Of a stretch of 64,000 nucleotides of DNA, positions 17,414-25,529 are shown piece by piece. The translations under genes and the position numbers were made by a program. The DNA is from UMGS75 sp964507405 (GTDB lineage: Bacteria > Bacillota_I > Bacilli_A > ML615J-28 > CAG-313), in NCBI GenBank assembly GCA_964507405.1, contig CAZDPJ010000005.1, positions 3,916 through 67,915 of the forward strand, read 5' to 3'. Under the pieces are notes generated by a model. It was not told the DNA's origin. It ran no database searches and saw only the letters and a program-made list of their open reading frames with translations. The number at the start of each line of letters is the position of its first letter. The stretch's first letter is position 1.

Positions 17414-20053
17414 TTATTTTCTTTTTATTAATTTACCAATTTCACTAAATATAATAGTTGATGCACCAAGAGCTATGGCAATTAATAGATGAATAGCATC
17501 AAGAGATACTAAATTAAAGGCACTGTTTAATCCTGGAGTATAACAAATTAATATTTGAAGTGACATTCCTAATACAAAGGCTAGTAATAAGAATTTATTA
17601 TTAAATGTATCTTTACTAAAGATTGTTTTATGCGATTTAATATTAAATGCATGGAATAATTGTGCGCTAGATAATGTCATAAATGCCATTGTTTGTCCAA
17701 TTGCATGTCTAGTTGATTCATCCCCAATGAAATTTCCAATGGCGTATGATATCAATGCAAGACAACCAACCATAATACCTTGTAATATTATTCTTAATCC
17801 TAATCCTTTAGAGAAGAAACTTTCATCTTTTTGTCGAGGTTCTTCAGTCATTATTTCTTTTTCAGGAAGTTCTGTACCTAATGCAAAGGCTGGTAAGCTA
17901 TCAGTAATTAAGTTAATCCAAAGTAGATGAGTGGCAACAAGAGGAATGCCAAAGTCTAGTGATGGAATTACTAATGAAATGATTGAAGCTAAGAAGATGG
18001 TTAATACTTCACCAATATTACTTGATAATAAGTAATGAACAACTTTTCTTATATTATCGTAAATTCCACGACCTTCTTTTACAGCTGTTACAATTGTACT
18101 AAAATTATCATCAACTAGAACAATATCAGCAGCCTCTTTTGCGACATCAGTACCAGTAATACCCATTGCGCAACCTATATCTGCTTTTTTAAGGGCTGGT
18201 GAATCATTAACACCATCACCAGTCATCGCAACAATTTTACCTTTCTTTTGCCATGTTTCAACAATTCTTACTTTATCTTCTGGAGCAACTCTTGCATATA
18301 CAGCATATTTTTCGATATTATTGTATAATTCTTCATCTGAAAGCTTACTTAATTCATGACTTGAAATAGCAAGATCGCCTTCTTTTAATATATTTAGTTC
18401 TTTAGCAATAGCTTTCGCTGTTAAGATATGGTCACCAGTAATCATTACGGTTTTAATACCAGCAGAAGTTGCAACTTTTATTGCATCTTTAACTTCAGGT
18501 CTTGCGGGGTCAATCATACCTACAAGCCCAAAAAAATCTAAATCTTTTTCAACTAAAGATGGTGTTAAATCGGTAGGAATATTATCTACTATTTTATATC
18601 CTAATCCTAATACTCTTAAGGCCATTTCGGCCATTTGATTATTTGCTTCTAAGGCTTTTGTTAAGTTTTCATTATTTTTTGATAATTTAATAATAATATC
18701 AGGAGCACCTTTAGTAATGATTATGTATTTATCAAAATATGGATAAATAACTGTCATTAGTTTTCGATCAGAGTCAAATGGAATATCACCAACTCTTGTT
18801 AAATGCTCAAATTCTTTATTTTTAACATATTTATTTCTAGCAATAAGAAGAGCTATTTCAGTAGGGTCTCCTATTGCTTTTTCTACGCCATCAATTACTT
18901 CATATGATGCATCAGTACATAAAGCAAAAAATTCGATTAATTTATTTTCATCATATGATAATTCATTTTCAATACTTTTAATTTCTTTTTGATAAATCTT
19001 TTGAACTGTCATTTTATTTTGAGTTAGGGTACCAGTTTTATCAGAACAAATAACACTAGCACATCCTAAAGTTTCAACCGCAGGTAATTTCTTAACAATT
19101 GCTTTTTGTTTAGCCATTTTTTGAACACCAATTGCAAGTACTACCGTTACAATTGTGGCAAGACCTTCAGGTATTGCGGCGACAGCTAAAGCAATAGCTG
19201 TTTTTAAAGCTTCAAGCCATTCATTTTGACCATTTAGAATACTTGCAATATATTCAAGTGCAAATACGATAATACAAATAGCAATACACATAATACCAAT
19301 TACTTTACCAATTTGGGTTAAACGCTTTTGTAATGGAGTTTCACTTTCATCAGTATTCATTAATGCATTAGCTATTTTACCAATTTCTGTTTTCATTCCT
19401 GTATTGACAACCACCGCATATCCTTTACCATTTGTTACGTAAGTAGATGAATATAGACAATTTGTCATATCACCTAGTGAAGTAGTTTCTTTTAATATTA
19501 CTTCATTATTTTTAATCACGGGCACAGATTCACCAGTTAAGGCACTTTCATCAATTAAAAGATTTGTTGCTTGAATAATTCTAGCATCAGCGGGGATAAA
19601 GTCACCAGCTTCTACATAAATAATATCACCTGGAACTAGTTCATTTGAATTAACAGTAATAAGATTTCCATCTCTAATTACTTTAGTTTGAGGTGAACTC
19701 ATTTTCTTAAGTGCTTCTAATGACTTTTCAGCATTGTTTTCTTGAATTGTACCTAAAATTGCATTAATAAAGATTACAGCCCCAATGATTAAAGTTTCAA
19801 TCCATTCTTTTTCTTTAATCCAACTTTCGGGACTCACTATAATTGGAAGTAATGCCGCAATTATTAGTATAATTACTAAGAAGTCCGCGAATTGCATTAA
19901 AAATTTAACGATAATTGGTGTTTTCTTTTTACTGGTTAATTCATTAAAACCATAAAGAGTTTGACGTTTTTTAACTTCGGTACTACTTAATCCCTCGGTT
20001 TCATTTGTTTTTAAATTTTCAATAATTTCTTGATAATTTTGTTTTTGATTCAT
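17414..20053 (-). CDS. P-type IIA cation ATPase (Ca2+/Mn2+ exporter)
   Basis: An 879-residue P-type ATPase with complete machinery: actuator TGES (about residue 172), phosphorylated Asp338 in the DKTGTLT motif, TGDGVNDSPALK hinge, and ten membrane helices. Transport-site residues of the SERCA type are kept: PEGLA in M4, SSNIGEV in M5 and NLITDSLPA in M6. By sequence alone this is a Ca2+-type pump. The leader, however, is a yybP-ykoY (Mn2+-sensing) riboswitch, as in front of L. lactis yoaB and S. pneumoniae mgtA, so Mn2+ export is the better inference. It appears to be cotranscribed with the upstream tRNA-Cys gene. Confidence 0.92.
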   Translation of the reverse strand: MNQKQNYQEIIENLKTNETEGLSSTEVKKRQTLYGFNELTSKKKTPIIVKFLMQFADFLVIILIIAALLPIIVSPESWIKEKEWIETLIIGAVIFINAILGTIQENNAEKSLEALKKMSSPQTKVIRDGNLITVNSNELVPGDIIYVEAGDFIPADARIIQATNLLIDESALTGESVPVIKNNEVILKETTSLGDMTNCLYSSTYVTNGKGYAVVVNTGMKTEIGKIANALMNTDESETPLQKRLTQIGKVIGIMCIAICIIVFALEYIASILNGQNEWLEALKTAIALAVAAIPEGLATIVTVVLAIGVQKMAKQKAIVKKLPAVETLGCASVICSDKTGTLTQNKMTVQKIYQKEIKSIENELSYDENKLIEFFALCTDASYEVIDGVEKAIGDPTEIALLIARNKYVKNKEFEHLTRVGDIPFDSDRKLMTVIYPYFDKYIIITKGAPDIIIKLSKNNENLTKALEANNQMAEMALRVLGLGYKIVDNIPTDLTPSLVEKDLDFFGLVGMIDPARPEVKDAIKVATSAGIKTVMITGDHILTAKAIAKELNILKEGDLAISSHELSKLSDEELYNNIEKYAVYARVAPEDKVRIVETWQKKGKIVAMTGDGVNDSPALKKADIGCAMGITGTDVAKEAADIVLVDDNFSTIVTAVKEGRGIYDNIRKVVHYLLSSNIGEVLTIFLASIISLVIPSLDFGIPLVATHLLWINLITDSLPAFALGTELPEKEIMTEEPRQKDESFFSKGLGLRIILQGIMVGCLALISYAIGNFIGDESTRHAIGQTMAFMTLSSAQLFHAFNIKSHKTIFSKDTFNNKFLLLAFVLGMSLQILICYTPGLNSAFNLVSLDAIHLLIAIALGASTIIFSEIGKLIKRK

Positions 20054-20063
20054 ACATCCTCCT

Positions 20064-20115
20064 AAAATAATAATAAAAAGACCATTATTCTACTGACTGT
20101 AAGAATAAAGGTCTT
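20064..20115 (-). terminator. Riboswitch expression-platform terminator
   Basis: On the reverse strand AAGACC (20115-20110) pairs with GGTCTT (20083-20078), extended by TATTCT/AGAATA, then a T-rich tract. Its left arm is the same sequence that closes aptamer stem P1, so aptamer and terminator exclude each other. Ligand binding should switch the ATPase on. Confidence 0.75.
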
Positions 20116-20205
20116 GCATTTCAAATTGAATCTTAATTCCGGATTTTTAGTCGTGGTGTCGAAATTAAGTCAAGATTTATATCTTGTGCTACTCCCCTTT
20201 TAAGG
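20105..20205 (-). promoter_or_regulatory. yybP-ykoY (Mn2+) riboswitch aptamer
   Basis: The reverse strand shows the conserved blocks in order: AAAAGGGGAGTAGC, a P2 hairpin ACAAGAT/ATCTTG, CGACACCACGAC flanked by CTTAATT/AATTAAG arms, and GCAAGACCTTTA closing P1. This is the consensus of the Mn2+-binding yybP-ykoY family. It sits in the leader of the P-type ATPase, a known gene class for this riboswitch. Confidence 0.85.
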
Positions 20206-20226
20206 AAATATATAGTTTTTGAATAA

Positions 20227-20300
20227 TGGAGGCTCCGGCCGGATTTGAACCGGCGATCAGGGTGTTGCAGACCCACGCCTTACCGCTTGGCTACAGAGCC
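20227..20300 (-). tRNA. tRNA-Cys (GCA)
   Basis: The reverse strand gives a cloverleaf with acceptor GGCTCTG/CGGAGCC, D-arm AGCCAAGCGGTAAGGC, anticodon loop CTGCAAC (anticodon GCA), T-loop TTCAAAT and an encoded CCA end (20227-20229). The outer anticodon-stem pair is T-T. Only about 21 bases separate it from the riboswitch. Confidence 0.93.
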
Positions 20301-20313
20301 ATTAGACCAAAAT

Positions 20314-20342
20314 ATTATATTATAAAATACGAAAATAGTCAA
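20314..20342 (-). promoter_or_regulatory. Strong sigma-A promoter for tRNA-Cys and the ATPase
   Basis: On the reverse strand: TTGACT (20342-20337), 17-bp spacer, TATAAT (20319-20314), with tRNA-Cys starting about 14 bases downstream. No credible separate promoter lies between the tRNA and the riboswitch. Confidence 0.8.
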
Positions 20343-20399
20343 GTAAAATGTATTAATATTTATAGAAAATGCAAATTCAAGTTGTGTTAATGTTAACTA

Positions 20400-20408
20400 T
20401 GGTATAAT
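20400..20408 (+). promoter_or_regulatory. Extended -10 promoter for the C39-like lipoprotein
   Basis: TGGTATAAT (20400-20408) is an extended -10 element 22 bases before the ATG. The -35 is weak. Confidence 0.5.
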
Positions 20409-20430
20409 ATATTATAGTTGAGGTGAAAAT

Positions 20431-22278
20431 ATGAATGGTATTAAAAAATTGGTTGTTTTATTTTTAATATGTTTTAGTATTTCTTTAAGTAGTTGTAATA
20501 AGAAAAATGAAGAAGAACTAAAAATACTAAAGGAAGCAAGTAATGAAATATTTATCCAAGAACTAATTTATGATGATATTACTTTACCTTTATCAATAGG
20601 AAATGTTAGTGCTAGTTGGACTTCATCAAATCTTGATGTTTTGTCAAATACTGGTAAAGCATTTTTTCAAGATACTGATATTTTTGTTACACTAAAAGTT
20701 ATCCTAAAATATGGTAATAGTAGTCTTGAAAAAGAATATAATGTTACTGTACTTAATAAAAATTCAATAGATGTAATTAATAATAAATTGAATAAAGATG
20801 TTGAATCATTTGAAATGGTAAGTGAAACAATTAGTGATTTGGAGTTTGTTACAAGTTATAAAAATTATAATGTAACTTGGCATTCTAAAAATTCAAATAT
20901 AATTTCTAATACAGGTAAGGTAAATAGGAAAGAATTTGACCAAGAAGCTCAAGTTGTTGCTGTATTTAGTATTGGTGAGTTATCAACATCGAAAAGCTTT
21001 AATATTAAAGTTTTAAAATATAGTGAATTAGAATTTATTCAACTTACATTAGAAAATATATCAATACCAAGTGCTGTATTTTTTGATATAAAAGATGAGA
21101 TGAAAATAAATTTACCAGATGGATATAAAGCGACTTGGAAAAGTAGTGATGAACTTGTAATTGATTCTACTGGTGTAGTCAATAGACAAGAAGAAACCAA
21201 AGATATTAAATTGACAATTACTATCTCTGGGAAGGAGGAAACAATGTCAAAAGATTTTAATGTTAAAGTTTATGATAAAAATAGTGAATTGGTTAAACCA
21301 CATCAAATAATTGAAAAAGCAATTAATTTTAATAAAGCATCATTTGATAATGTAATGCTAAATAATAATAATAAATTAGTTTTAAAAGAAGATGCAATAA
21401 TTGGAAGTTATGAATCTGATGAAATCTCTACTTTAAATTTTTCTTCATTAATAGCTTCATGGGCTGCGACTTCCACTAAAACTTCAACTGTTGAATTAAT
21501 GGTAAAAGCTAAAGTAAATAATGTATGGAGTGATTATATTACTTATAATCCATGGGGATTTGGACTTGAAAATAAATGTTATGACCAAAATAATGGATTA
21601 ATTAAATTATCAGATGATGAAGTTGTTGTTATTAATGAAAATGCATCTTGTATTAGGTATAAAGTTATTTTAAGAAGAGATACGTTAAATGATGTTTCAC
21701 CTGAATTATCTTTAGTATCATTCGCACTTGAGGTTAGTAATTATAAGTTTAAAGTTGATATTAGTAAACTAGAAAAAGAAAAAATTTATATTGTTCCTAA
21801 ATTATATCAAATAGCAGTACCTAGCATTGGTAATAGTATTTGTAGTCCTACGACATCAACTATGCTTCTAAAATATATGGGAGAAGATTTTTCAATGTAT
21901 GATGAGTTTGAACATCGATATATTGCCTATAAATTTAAAGAATATAATTCAGGCATCTTTGGAAATTGGGTTTATAATACAGTTGGTATGTCTTCATTTG
22001 GATATGATGCCTATGTCGCAAGAATGTATTCAGTAGATGAACTAATTTATCATTTAAGTACAGTCGGACCTTGTGGATTAAGTGTTAAAGGACAAATGAC
22101 TTCAACTGAAAAAAGTTATTATACAAACGGTCATTTAATTGTTGCTATTGGCTATAAATATATTGATAATGTTCTCTATATTGTATGTAATGATCCTAAT
22201 GTACCTAATGTGTACTGTGAATATAGTATTAATGTTATTAAAAATACATGGCGTGATATAGCTTATGTTATAAAATAA
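20431..22278 (+). CDS. Surface lipoprotein with Ig-like repeats and a C39-like cysteine peptidase domain
   Basis: A 615-residue lipoprotein (lipobox ending LSSC, about residue 22). Three atypical bacterial Ig-like repeats cover about residues 40-290, each with a W-x-S-x(2) core (ASWTSSN, VTWHSKN, ATWKSSD) followed by a 'TGKV/TGVV' turn. A beta-rich spacer (about 300-440) leads to a papain-like C39_2-type domain: Cys471 in NSICSPTTS, His568 in NGHLIV and Asp588 in CNDPN form a plausible catalytic set. It is probably a cell-surface hydrolase or peptidoglycan/host-protein binding protein; the substrate is unknown. It stands alone, divergent from tRNA-Cys. Confidence 0.8.
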   Translation: MNGIKKLVVLFLICFSISLSSCNKKNEEELKILKEASNEIFIQELIYDDITLPLSIGNVSASWTSSNLDVLSNTGKAFFQDTDIFVTLKVILKYGNSSLEKEYNVTVLNKNSIDVINNKLNKDVESFEMVSETISDLEFVTSYKNYNVTWHSKNSNIISNTGKVNRKEFDQEAQVVAVFSIGELSTSKSFNIKVLKYSELEFIQLTLENISIPSAVFFDIKDEMKINLPDGYKATWKSSDELVIDSTGVVNRQEETKDIKLTITISGKEETMSKDFNVKVYDKNSELVKPHQIIEKAINFNKASFDNVMLNNNNKLVLKEDAIIGSYESDEISTLNFSSLIASWAATSTKTSTVELMVKAKVNNVWSDYITYNPWGFGLENKCYDQNNGLIKLSDDEVVVINENASCIRYKVILRRDTLNDVSPELSLVSFALEVSNYKFKVDISKLEKEKIYIVPKLYQIAVPSIGNSICSPTTSTMLLKYMGEDFSMYDEFEHRYIAYKFKEYNSGIFGNWVYNTVGMSSFGYDAYVARMYSVDELIYHLSTVGPCGLSVKGQMTSTEKSYYTNGHLIVAIGYKYIDNVLYIVCNDPNVPNVYCEYSINVIKNTWRDIAYVIK

Positions 22279-22279
22279 G

Positions 22280-22304
22280 AAAAAGAGGTTTCCCTCTTTT
22301 TTTT
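22280..22304 (+). terminator. Intrinsic terminator after the C39-like gene
   Basis: Stem AAAAGAGG / CCTCTTTT (22281-22288 with 22293-22300) followed by T's. The flanks also suit the converging reverse-strand gene. Confidence 0.75.
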
Positions 22305-23562
22305 AATCTATTGTATTTACAACTTTTACATTTTCTTCTTTACAAGAAATTAGATTAAGTTTTTTCCCATAAAGATGACCTATTTGAAAACTATTATTTA
22401 GTTTTTGTGTTGAATCCCAAGTCAATCCATCTGTAAATAACTTAATGTTTTTAGCAAGACAATTTTCTAACTTAATATCTACGACTCCAAGCCCGAAGAA
22501 GCACCCTGCCGTCGCATTACTACCTCCAATAAATGAATTTTCTATTTTACAGTCTTTAAAACTTGGAGAGTAAGTCTCTGAATATCCAACAAAACCTCCA
22601 CATTGCCAATTATTTATTACTTTAGAATTAATTACTTTTACATTATCAAAAGTAACATTTGCATAGTTTTTACCAATAATTACTCCTGCATATGTTTGAT
22701 TTTTATTTGATGTTGTTTCAACCTTAATATTATCAAAAATAATATTTTTAAAAGTTAATTTTGATGTATTATAGGATATAATGCCACCATTATCATTAAT
22801 TTTAGTTTTTAGGTTTTTAATTGAATGGTTATTACCATCAATAGTTACATTATCTAACTTATTGTTTTTATTTGTGATTTGGTCAAATTCTTTATTTTCA
22901 TAGTCAATATTTGTTAATAATTTAATTGTTTTGTCTTTAAAATCATGACCATTATTAATAGCATCTTTAAATAAATTTAAATCAGTAGAAGTTTTAATTC
23001 CTAATTCATTAGTATTTAAATTCGTATTTTCTACCGTACTTACTGTTGCTGCATTATCTATTTTTATTGTAAAACTAGTTGCTTGATTATTCTTAATTAT
23101 ATTTTCTGGATAATTGATTGTTACTGTTAATTTCTTTTCTTTATCAATACCCTTTTTTAAAGTAAACCAAGAAGAATAAGCGTTCATACCAAGGTATATC
23201 TTATTATCAATTGTAATTTCCATTTCTTTAAATAAATCATTGTTATCTAAAGTTGTAATAGAAACTTGAGTATTTATGTCAATAATGCTATCATTTTTAA
23301 TTATAATATCAAAGGTAAATTTATCAAGTGGTTCAATTTTATTAACTAATAATGTTTTATTATCATTATTAAGAGTAACTTGTCCATTATTTACAAAGGT
23401 ATTATTATTTTGTTCTTTATCTTTTGAATATGTTTTGATATTTTCTATTTTTATAGATGTTAGAATATCATCTTTTGTATCTTCTATTTTTTTACATGAA
23501 GTAAAACTAATAAATAATAAGAAGATACATAATAATAAATATAATATTTTCTTTTTTTGCAT
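22303..23562 (-). CDS. Lipoprotein with a probable right-handed beta-helix
   Basis: A 419-residue lipoprotein (lipobox ending SFTSC, about residue 22). An N-terminal beta domain (about 30-185) contains a hydrophobic, Trp-bearing segment AYSSWFTLKKG. From about residue 215 to 410, repeating short turns such as NVTIDGNNHSI, LTFKNIIFDNIKV, VTFDNVKVINSKV and FKDCKIENS are typical of parallel beta-helix/GLUG-like surface proteins. No polysaccharide lyase or hydrolase catalytic motif is evident. It may be an adhesin or carbohydrate-binding surface protein. It converges with the C39-like lipoprotein. Confidence 0.65.
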   Translation of the reverse strand: MQKKKILYLLLCIFLLFISFTSCKKIEDTKDDILTSIKIENIKTYSKDKEQNNNTFVNNGQVTLNNDNKTLLVNKIEPLDKFTFDIIIKNDSIIDINTQVSITTLDNNDLFKEMEITIDNKIYLGMNAYSSWFTLKKGIDKEKKLTVTINYPENIIKNNQATSFTIKIDNAATVSTVENTNLNTNELGIKTSTDLNLFKDAINNGHDFKDKTIKLLTNIDYENKEFDQITNKNNKLDNVTIDGNNHSIKNLKTKINDNGGIISYNTSKLTFKNIIFDNIKVETTSNKNQTYAGVIIGKNYANVTFDNVKVINSKVINNWQCGGFVGYSETYSPSFKDCKIENSFIGGSNATAGCFFGLGVVDIKLENCLAKNIKLFTDGLTWDSTQKLNNSFQIGHLYGKKLNLISCKEENVKVVNTID

Positions 23563-23724
23563 ATTTTTCTATTTAATATTATGTTTAAATATTAAATTTT
23601 CCTCCACAATTATATTATTTGTTTAAATTTTATAATTATACAAATAAAGTAAGCATTTTCATAAATAAAAAGAATGTTAAAAATATTGTTTTATTGTATA
23701 ATTAGAATATGGAGGAATTTACTT

Positions 23725-24942
23725 ATGAATAAAGGGTCTTGCATGATTGGACAATCTGGTGGTCCGACTGCTGTTATTAATGCTAGTTTACAAGGTATTA
23801 TCGAAGAAGCAAAGAAGAAAGATGTATTTGACCATGTTTATGGTTTATTAAATGGTATCGATGGATTACTAAATGAAAGATTTGTTGATTTTAATGACTA
23901 TAATTTAGATGAATTAAAATTATTAAAAACAACTCCAGCCGCTGCTCTTGGGTCAGTTAGATATAAACTTCCTGATTCATTTGATGATGAAGTATATTAT
24001 TTAATTGAAAAAATATTTAAAAAATATGATATTAAATGCTTTTATTATATTGGTGGAAATGATTCAATGGATACATGCCATAAATTAGGTGAATTCTTAA
24101 AAAAAATAAAATATGATTGTAAGGTAATTGGAATTCCCAAAACAATTGATAATGATATCGTTGGAATTGATCATACACCTGGATATGGTTCCGCTGCCAA
24201 GTTTATTTATACAACAATTAGTGAAATATATGAAGATACTAAAGTATATCAAAAGGGTCGTGTAACATTTGTTGAAGTAATGGGAAGAGATAGTGGATGG
24301 TTAACCGCATCAACTAAACTTGCTTCATTTGTTGGTAATGGACCTGATTTAATATATTTACCTGAACATCCTTTTGAAATAAGTAAATTCTTAGAAGATG
24401 TAAGTAAAATATATAAAGAAAAAAGAAGAGCTTTAGTTGTTGTTTCTGAAGGTATAAGAGATAAAAATAATAATTATATTTTACAACAAAGACTATACAA
24501 TCAAAATGATAGTTTCGGTCACTTACAATTAGGTGGAGTTGGAATGGTTCTTGGTGAAATTGTTAGTAAAGAATTAAAATTACCTGTCAGAAGTGTGGAA
24601 TTAAATATTTTACAAAGATGTGCTAGTCATTTACTTTCTAAAGTTGATGTTGATGAAGCTTATAATTGTGGTAAATATGGTGTTATATTTTATATTCAAG
24701 GTAAAACTGATGTTATGGTAACATATAATAGAAAAAGTGGTAGTAAGTATTGTATAAAGTATGAGACGATTCCTTTATCTAATGTTGCTAACTTTGTAAA
24801 AGAAGTACCTAGTCACTTTTTGAATGAAAGAGGAAATAATATTACTGATGATTTTGTAGAGTATGCATTACCATTAATTCAAGGTGATGTTACAATACCA
24901 AAGTCTAATGGCATAATCAAATATTTCAAAATTAAAAAATAG
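23725..24942 (+). CDS. 6-phosphofructokinase, PPi-type clade
   Basis: A 405-residue glycolytic enzyme phosphorylating fructose 6-phosphate. Family blocks seen are GQSGGPTAVINAS, PKTIDNDI, MGRDSGW and the sugar-phosphate segment SEGIRD. The nucleotide/PPi position reads GGNDS (residues 110-114) instead of GGDGS of ATP enzymes, and PKTIDND replaces PGTIDND. Both point to the long-chain, pyrophosphate-dependent clade, although the donor cannot be proved from sequence. ATG 23725 is preferred over an upstream in-frame ATG (23674) because GGAGG is at 23711-23715. It is monocistronic, with a terminator behind. Confidence 0.88.
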   Translation: MNKGSCMIGQSGGPTAVINASLQGIIEEAKKKDVFDHVYGLLNGIDGLLNERFVDFNDYNLDELKLLKTTPAAALGSVRYKLPDSFDDEVYYLIEKIFKKYDIKCFYYIGGNDSMDTCHKLGEFLKKIKYDCKVIGIPKTIDNDIVGIDHTPGYGSAAKFIYTTISEIYEDTKVYQKGRVTFVEVMGRDSGWLTASTKLASFVGNGPDLIYLPEHPFEISKFLEDVSKIYKEKRRALVVVSEGIRDKNNNYILQQRLYNQNDSFGHLQLGGVGMVLGEIVSKELKLPVRSVELNILQRCASHLLSKVDVDEAYNCGKYGVIFYIQGKTDVMVTYNRKSGSKYCIKYETIPLSNVANFVKEVPSHFLNERGNNITDDFVEYALPLIQGDVTIPKSNGIIKYFKIKK

Positions 24943-24967
24943 GAGGTCTTTTGGCCTCTATTTTTTC
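24934..24967 (+). terminator. Intrinsic terminator after pfk
   Basis: Stem AAAAATAG-GAGG / CCTC-TATTTTT with one bulged G, followed by T's. It overlaps the pfk stop. Confidence 0.75.
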
Positions 24968-25018
24968 CAAGTTATTTATAATTTAATCTTTTCATACATA
25001 ATATAAAAATAAAAATGA

Positions 25019-25209
25019 GTTAATCTTGGAAGTGTTTATGAGAGTATAGTTGTAAATAAGTTAAAAAGCCATGTTAGAAAACTATTGTATTATTATAATC
25101 GAAATAATGGTGAAACTAATTTTTAATTGATGATTATCTTACTCTTTCATTAATACGTATTGAAGTAAAATTAGGAAAAGATTTTTCTGTTCATTTATGG
25201 CTTTTGTAA
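25019..25209 (+). pseudogene. Remnant of a DUF4143 ATP-binding protein (C-terminal fragment)
   Basis: Translating frame 2 from 25019 gives VNLGSVYESIVVNKLKSH and then LLYYYNRNNGETNF up to a stop at 25124. After a frame change, frame 1 continues with LIDDYLTLSLIRIEVKLGKD and ends at TAA 25207-25209. Joined, these match the C-terminal DUF4143/restriction-endonuclease-like part of AAA_14 ATPases (pattern G-x-YEN-x-V-x-EL...YYY...GEVDFLI...PIEVKSGKD). The AAA part is absent, so this is a decayed, 5'-truncated and frameshifted copy. Confidence 0.65.
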
Positions 25210-25223
25210 TAAATTAGAAAATA

Positions 25224-25256
25224 CTCTGTAAAACTTTATTTACAGAGCTTTATTAA
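25224..25256 (+). terminator. Terminator-like hairpin behind the DUF4143 remnant
   Basis: Perfect 9-bp stem CTCTGTAAA / TTTACAGAG (25224-25232 with 25239-25247) followed by CTTTATT. It is probably the old terminator of the decayed gene. Confidence 0.55.
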
Positions 25257-25289
25257 TAAAAAAAAGTTCAATATTTTACGTATTGAACC
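25257..25289 (-). terminator. Intrinsic terminator of tRNA-Lys
   Basis: On the reverse strand the stem GTTCAATA / TATTGAAC (25288-25281 with 25273-25266) is followed by a long T run. It lies 14 bases behind the tRNA. Confidence 0.75.
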
Positions 25290-25302
25290 TCTATCTTTCA
25301 AA

Positions 25303-25378
25303 TGGTACACCCTCAGGGACTCGAACCCTGGACCCACTGATTAAGAGTCAGTTGCTCTACCAACTGAGCTAAGGGTGC
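25303..25378 (-). tRNA. tRNA-Lys (CTT)
   Basis: The reverse strand folds into a cloverleaf: acceptor GCACCCT/AGGGTGT (first pair G-T), D-arm AGCTCAGTTGGTAGAGC, anticodon stem ACTGA/TCAGT around loop CTCTTAA (anticodon CTT), T-arm CAGGG/CCCTG with TTCGAGT, and encoded ACCA. It is a minor Lys isoacceptor for AAG, in a genome whose genes mostly use AAA. Confidence 0.93.
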
Positions 25379-25396
25379 ATAACAACTTGCTAGAAT

Positions 25397-25425
25397 ATTA
25401 TACACTAAATGTTGAATCTTTGCAA
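25397..25425 (-). promoter_or_regulatory. Sigma-A promoter for tRNA-Lys
   Basis: Reverse strand: TTGCAA (25425-25420), 17-bp spacer, TATAAT (25402-25397), followed after 18 bases by the tRNA 5' end at 25378. Confidence 0.8.
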
Positions 25426-25454
25426 TTTATTTGCCTATTATTTCAAAAAATATA

Positions 25455-25468
25455 AGACTAATTAGTCT
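25455..25468. promoter_or_regulatory. 14-bp perfect palindrome, candidate operator
   Basis: AGACTAATTAGTCT lies 7 bases upstream of the -35 for the nucleotidase gene. A related half-site (TTAGACTTA) recurs between its -35 and -10. No regulator is identified. Confidence 0.4.
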
Positions 25469-25475
25469 ATTAAAG

Positions 25476-25504
25476 TTGAAATATTAGACTTATTATGATA
25501 TAAT
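25476..25504 (+). promoter_or_regulatory. Sigma-A promoter for the 5'-nucleotidase gene
   Basis: TTGAAA (25476-25481), 17-bp spacer ending in an extended TGA, TATAAT (25499-25504). It is followed by AAGGAG before the ATG at 25530. Confidence 0.8.
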
Positions 25505-25529
25505 ATTATTATAAAATAAGGAGAATTGA

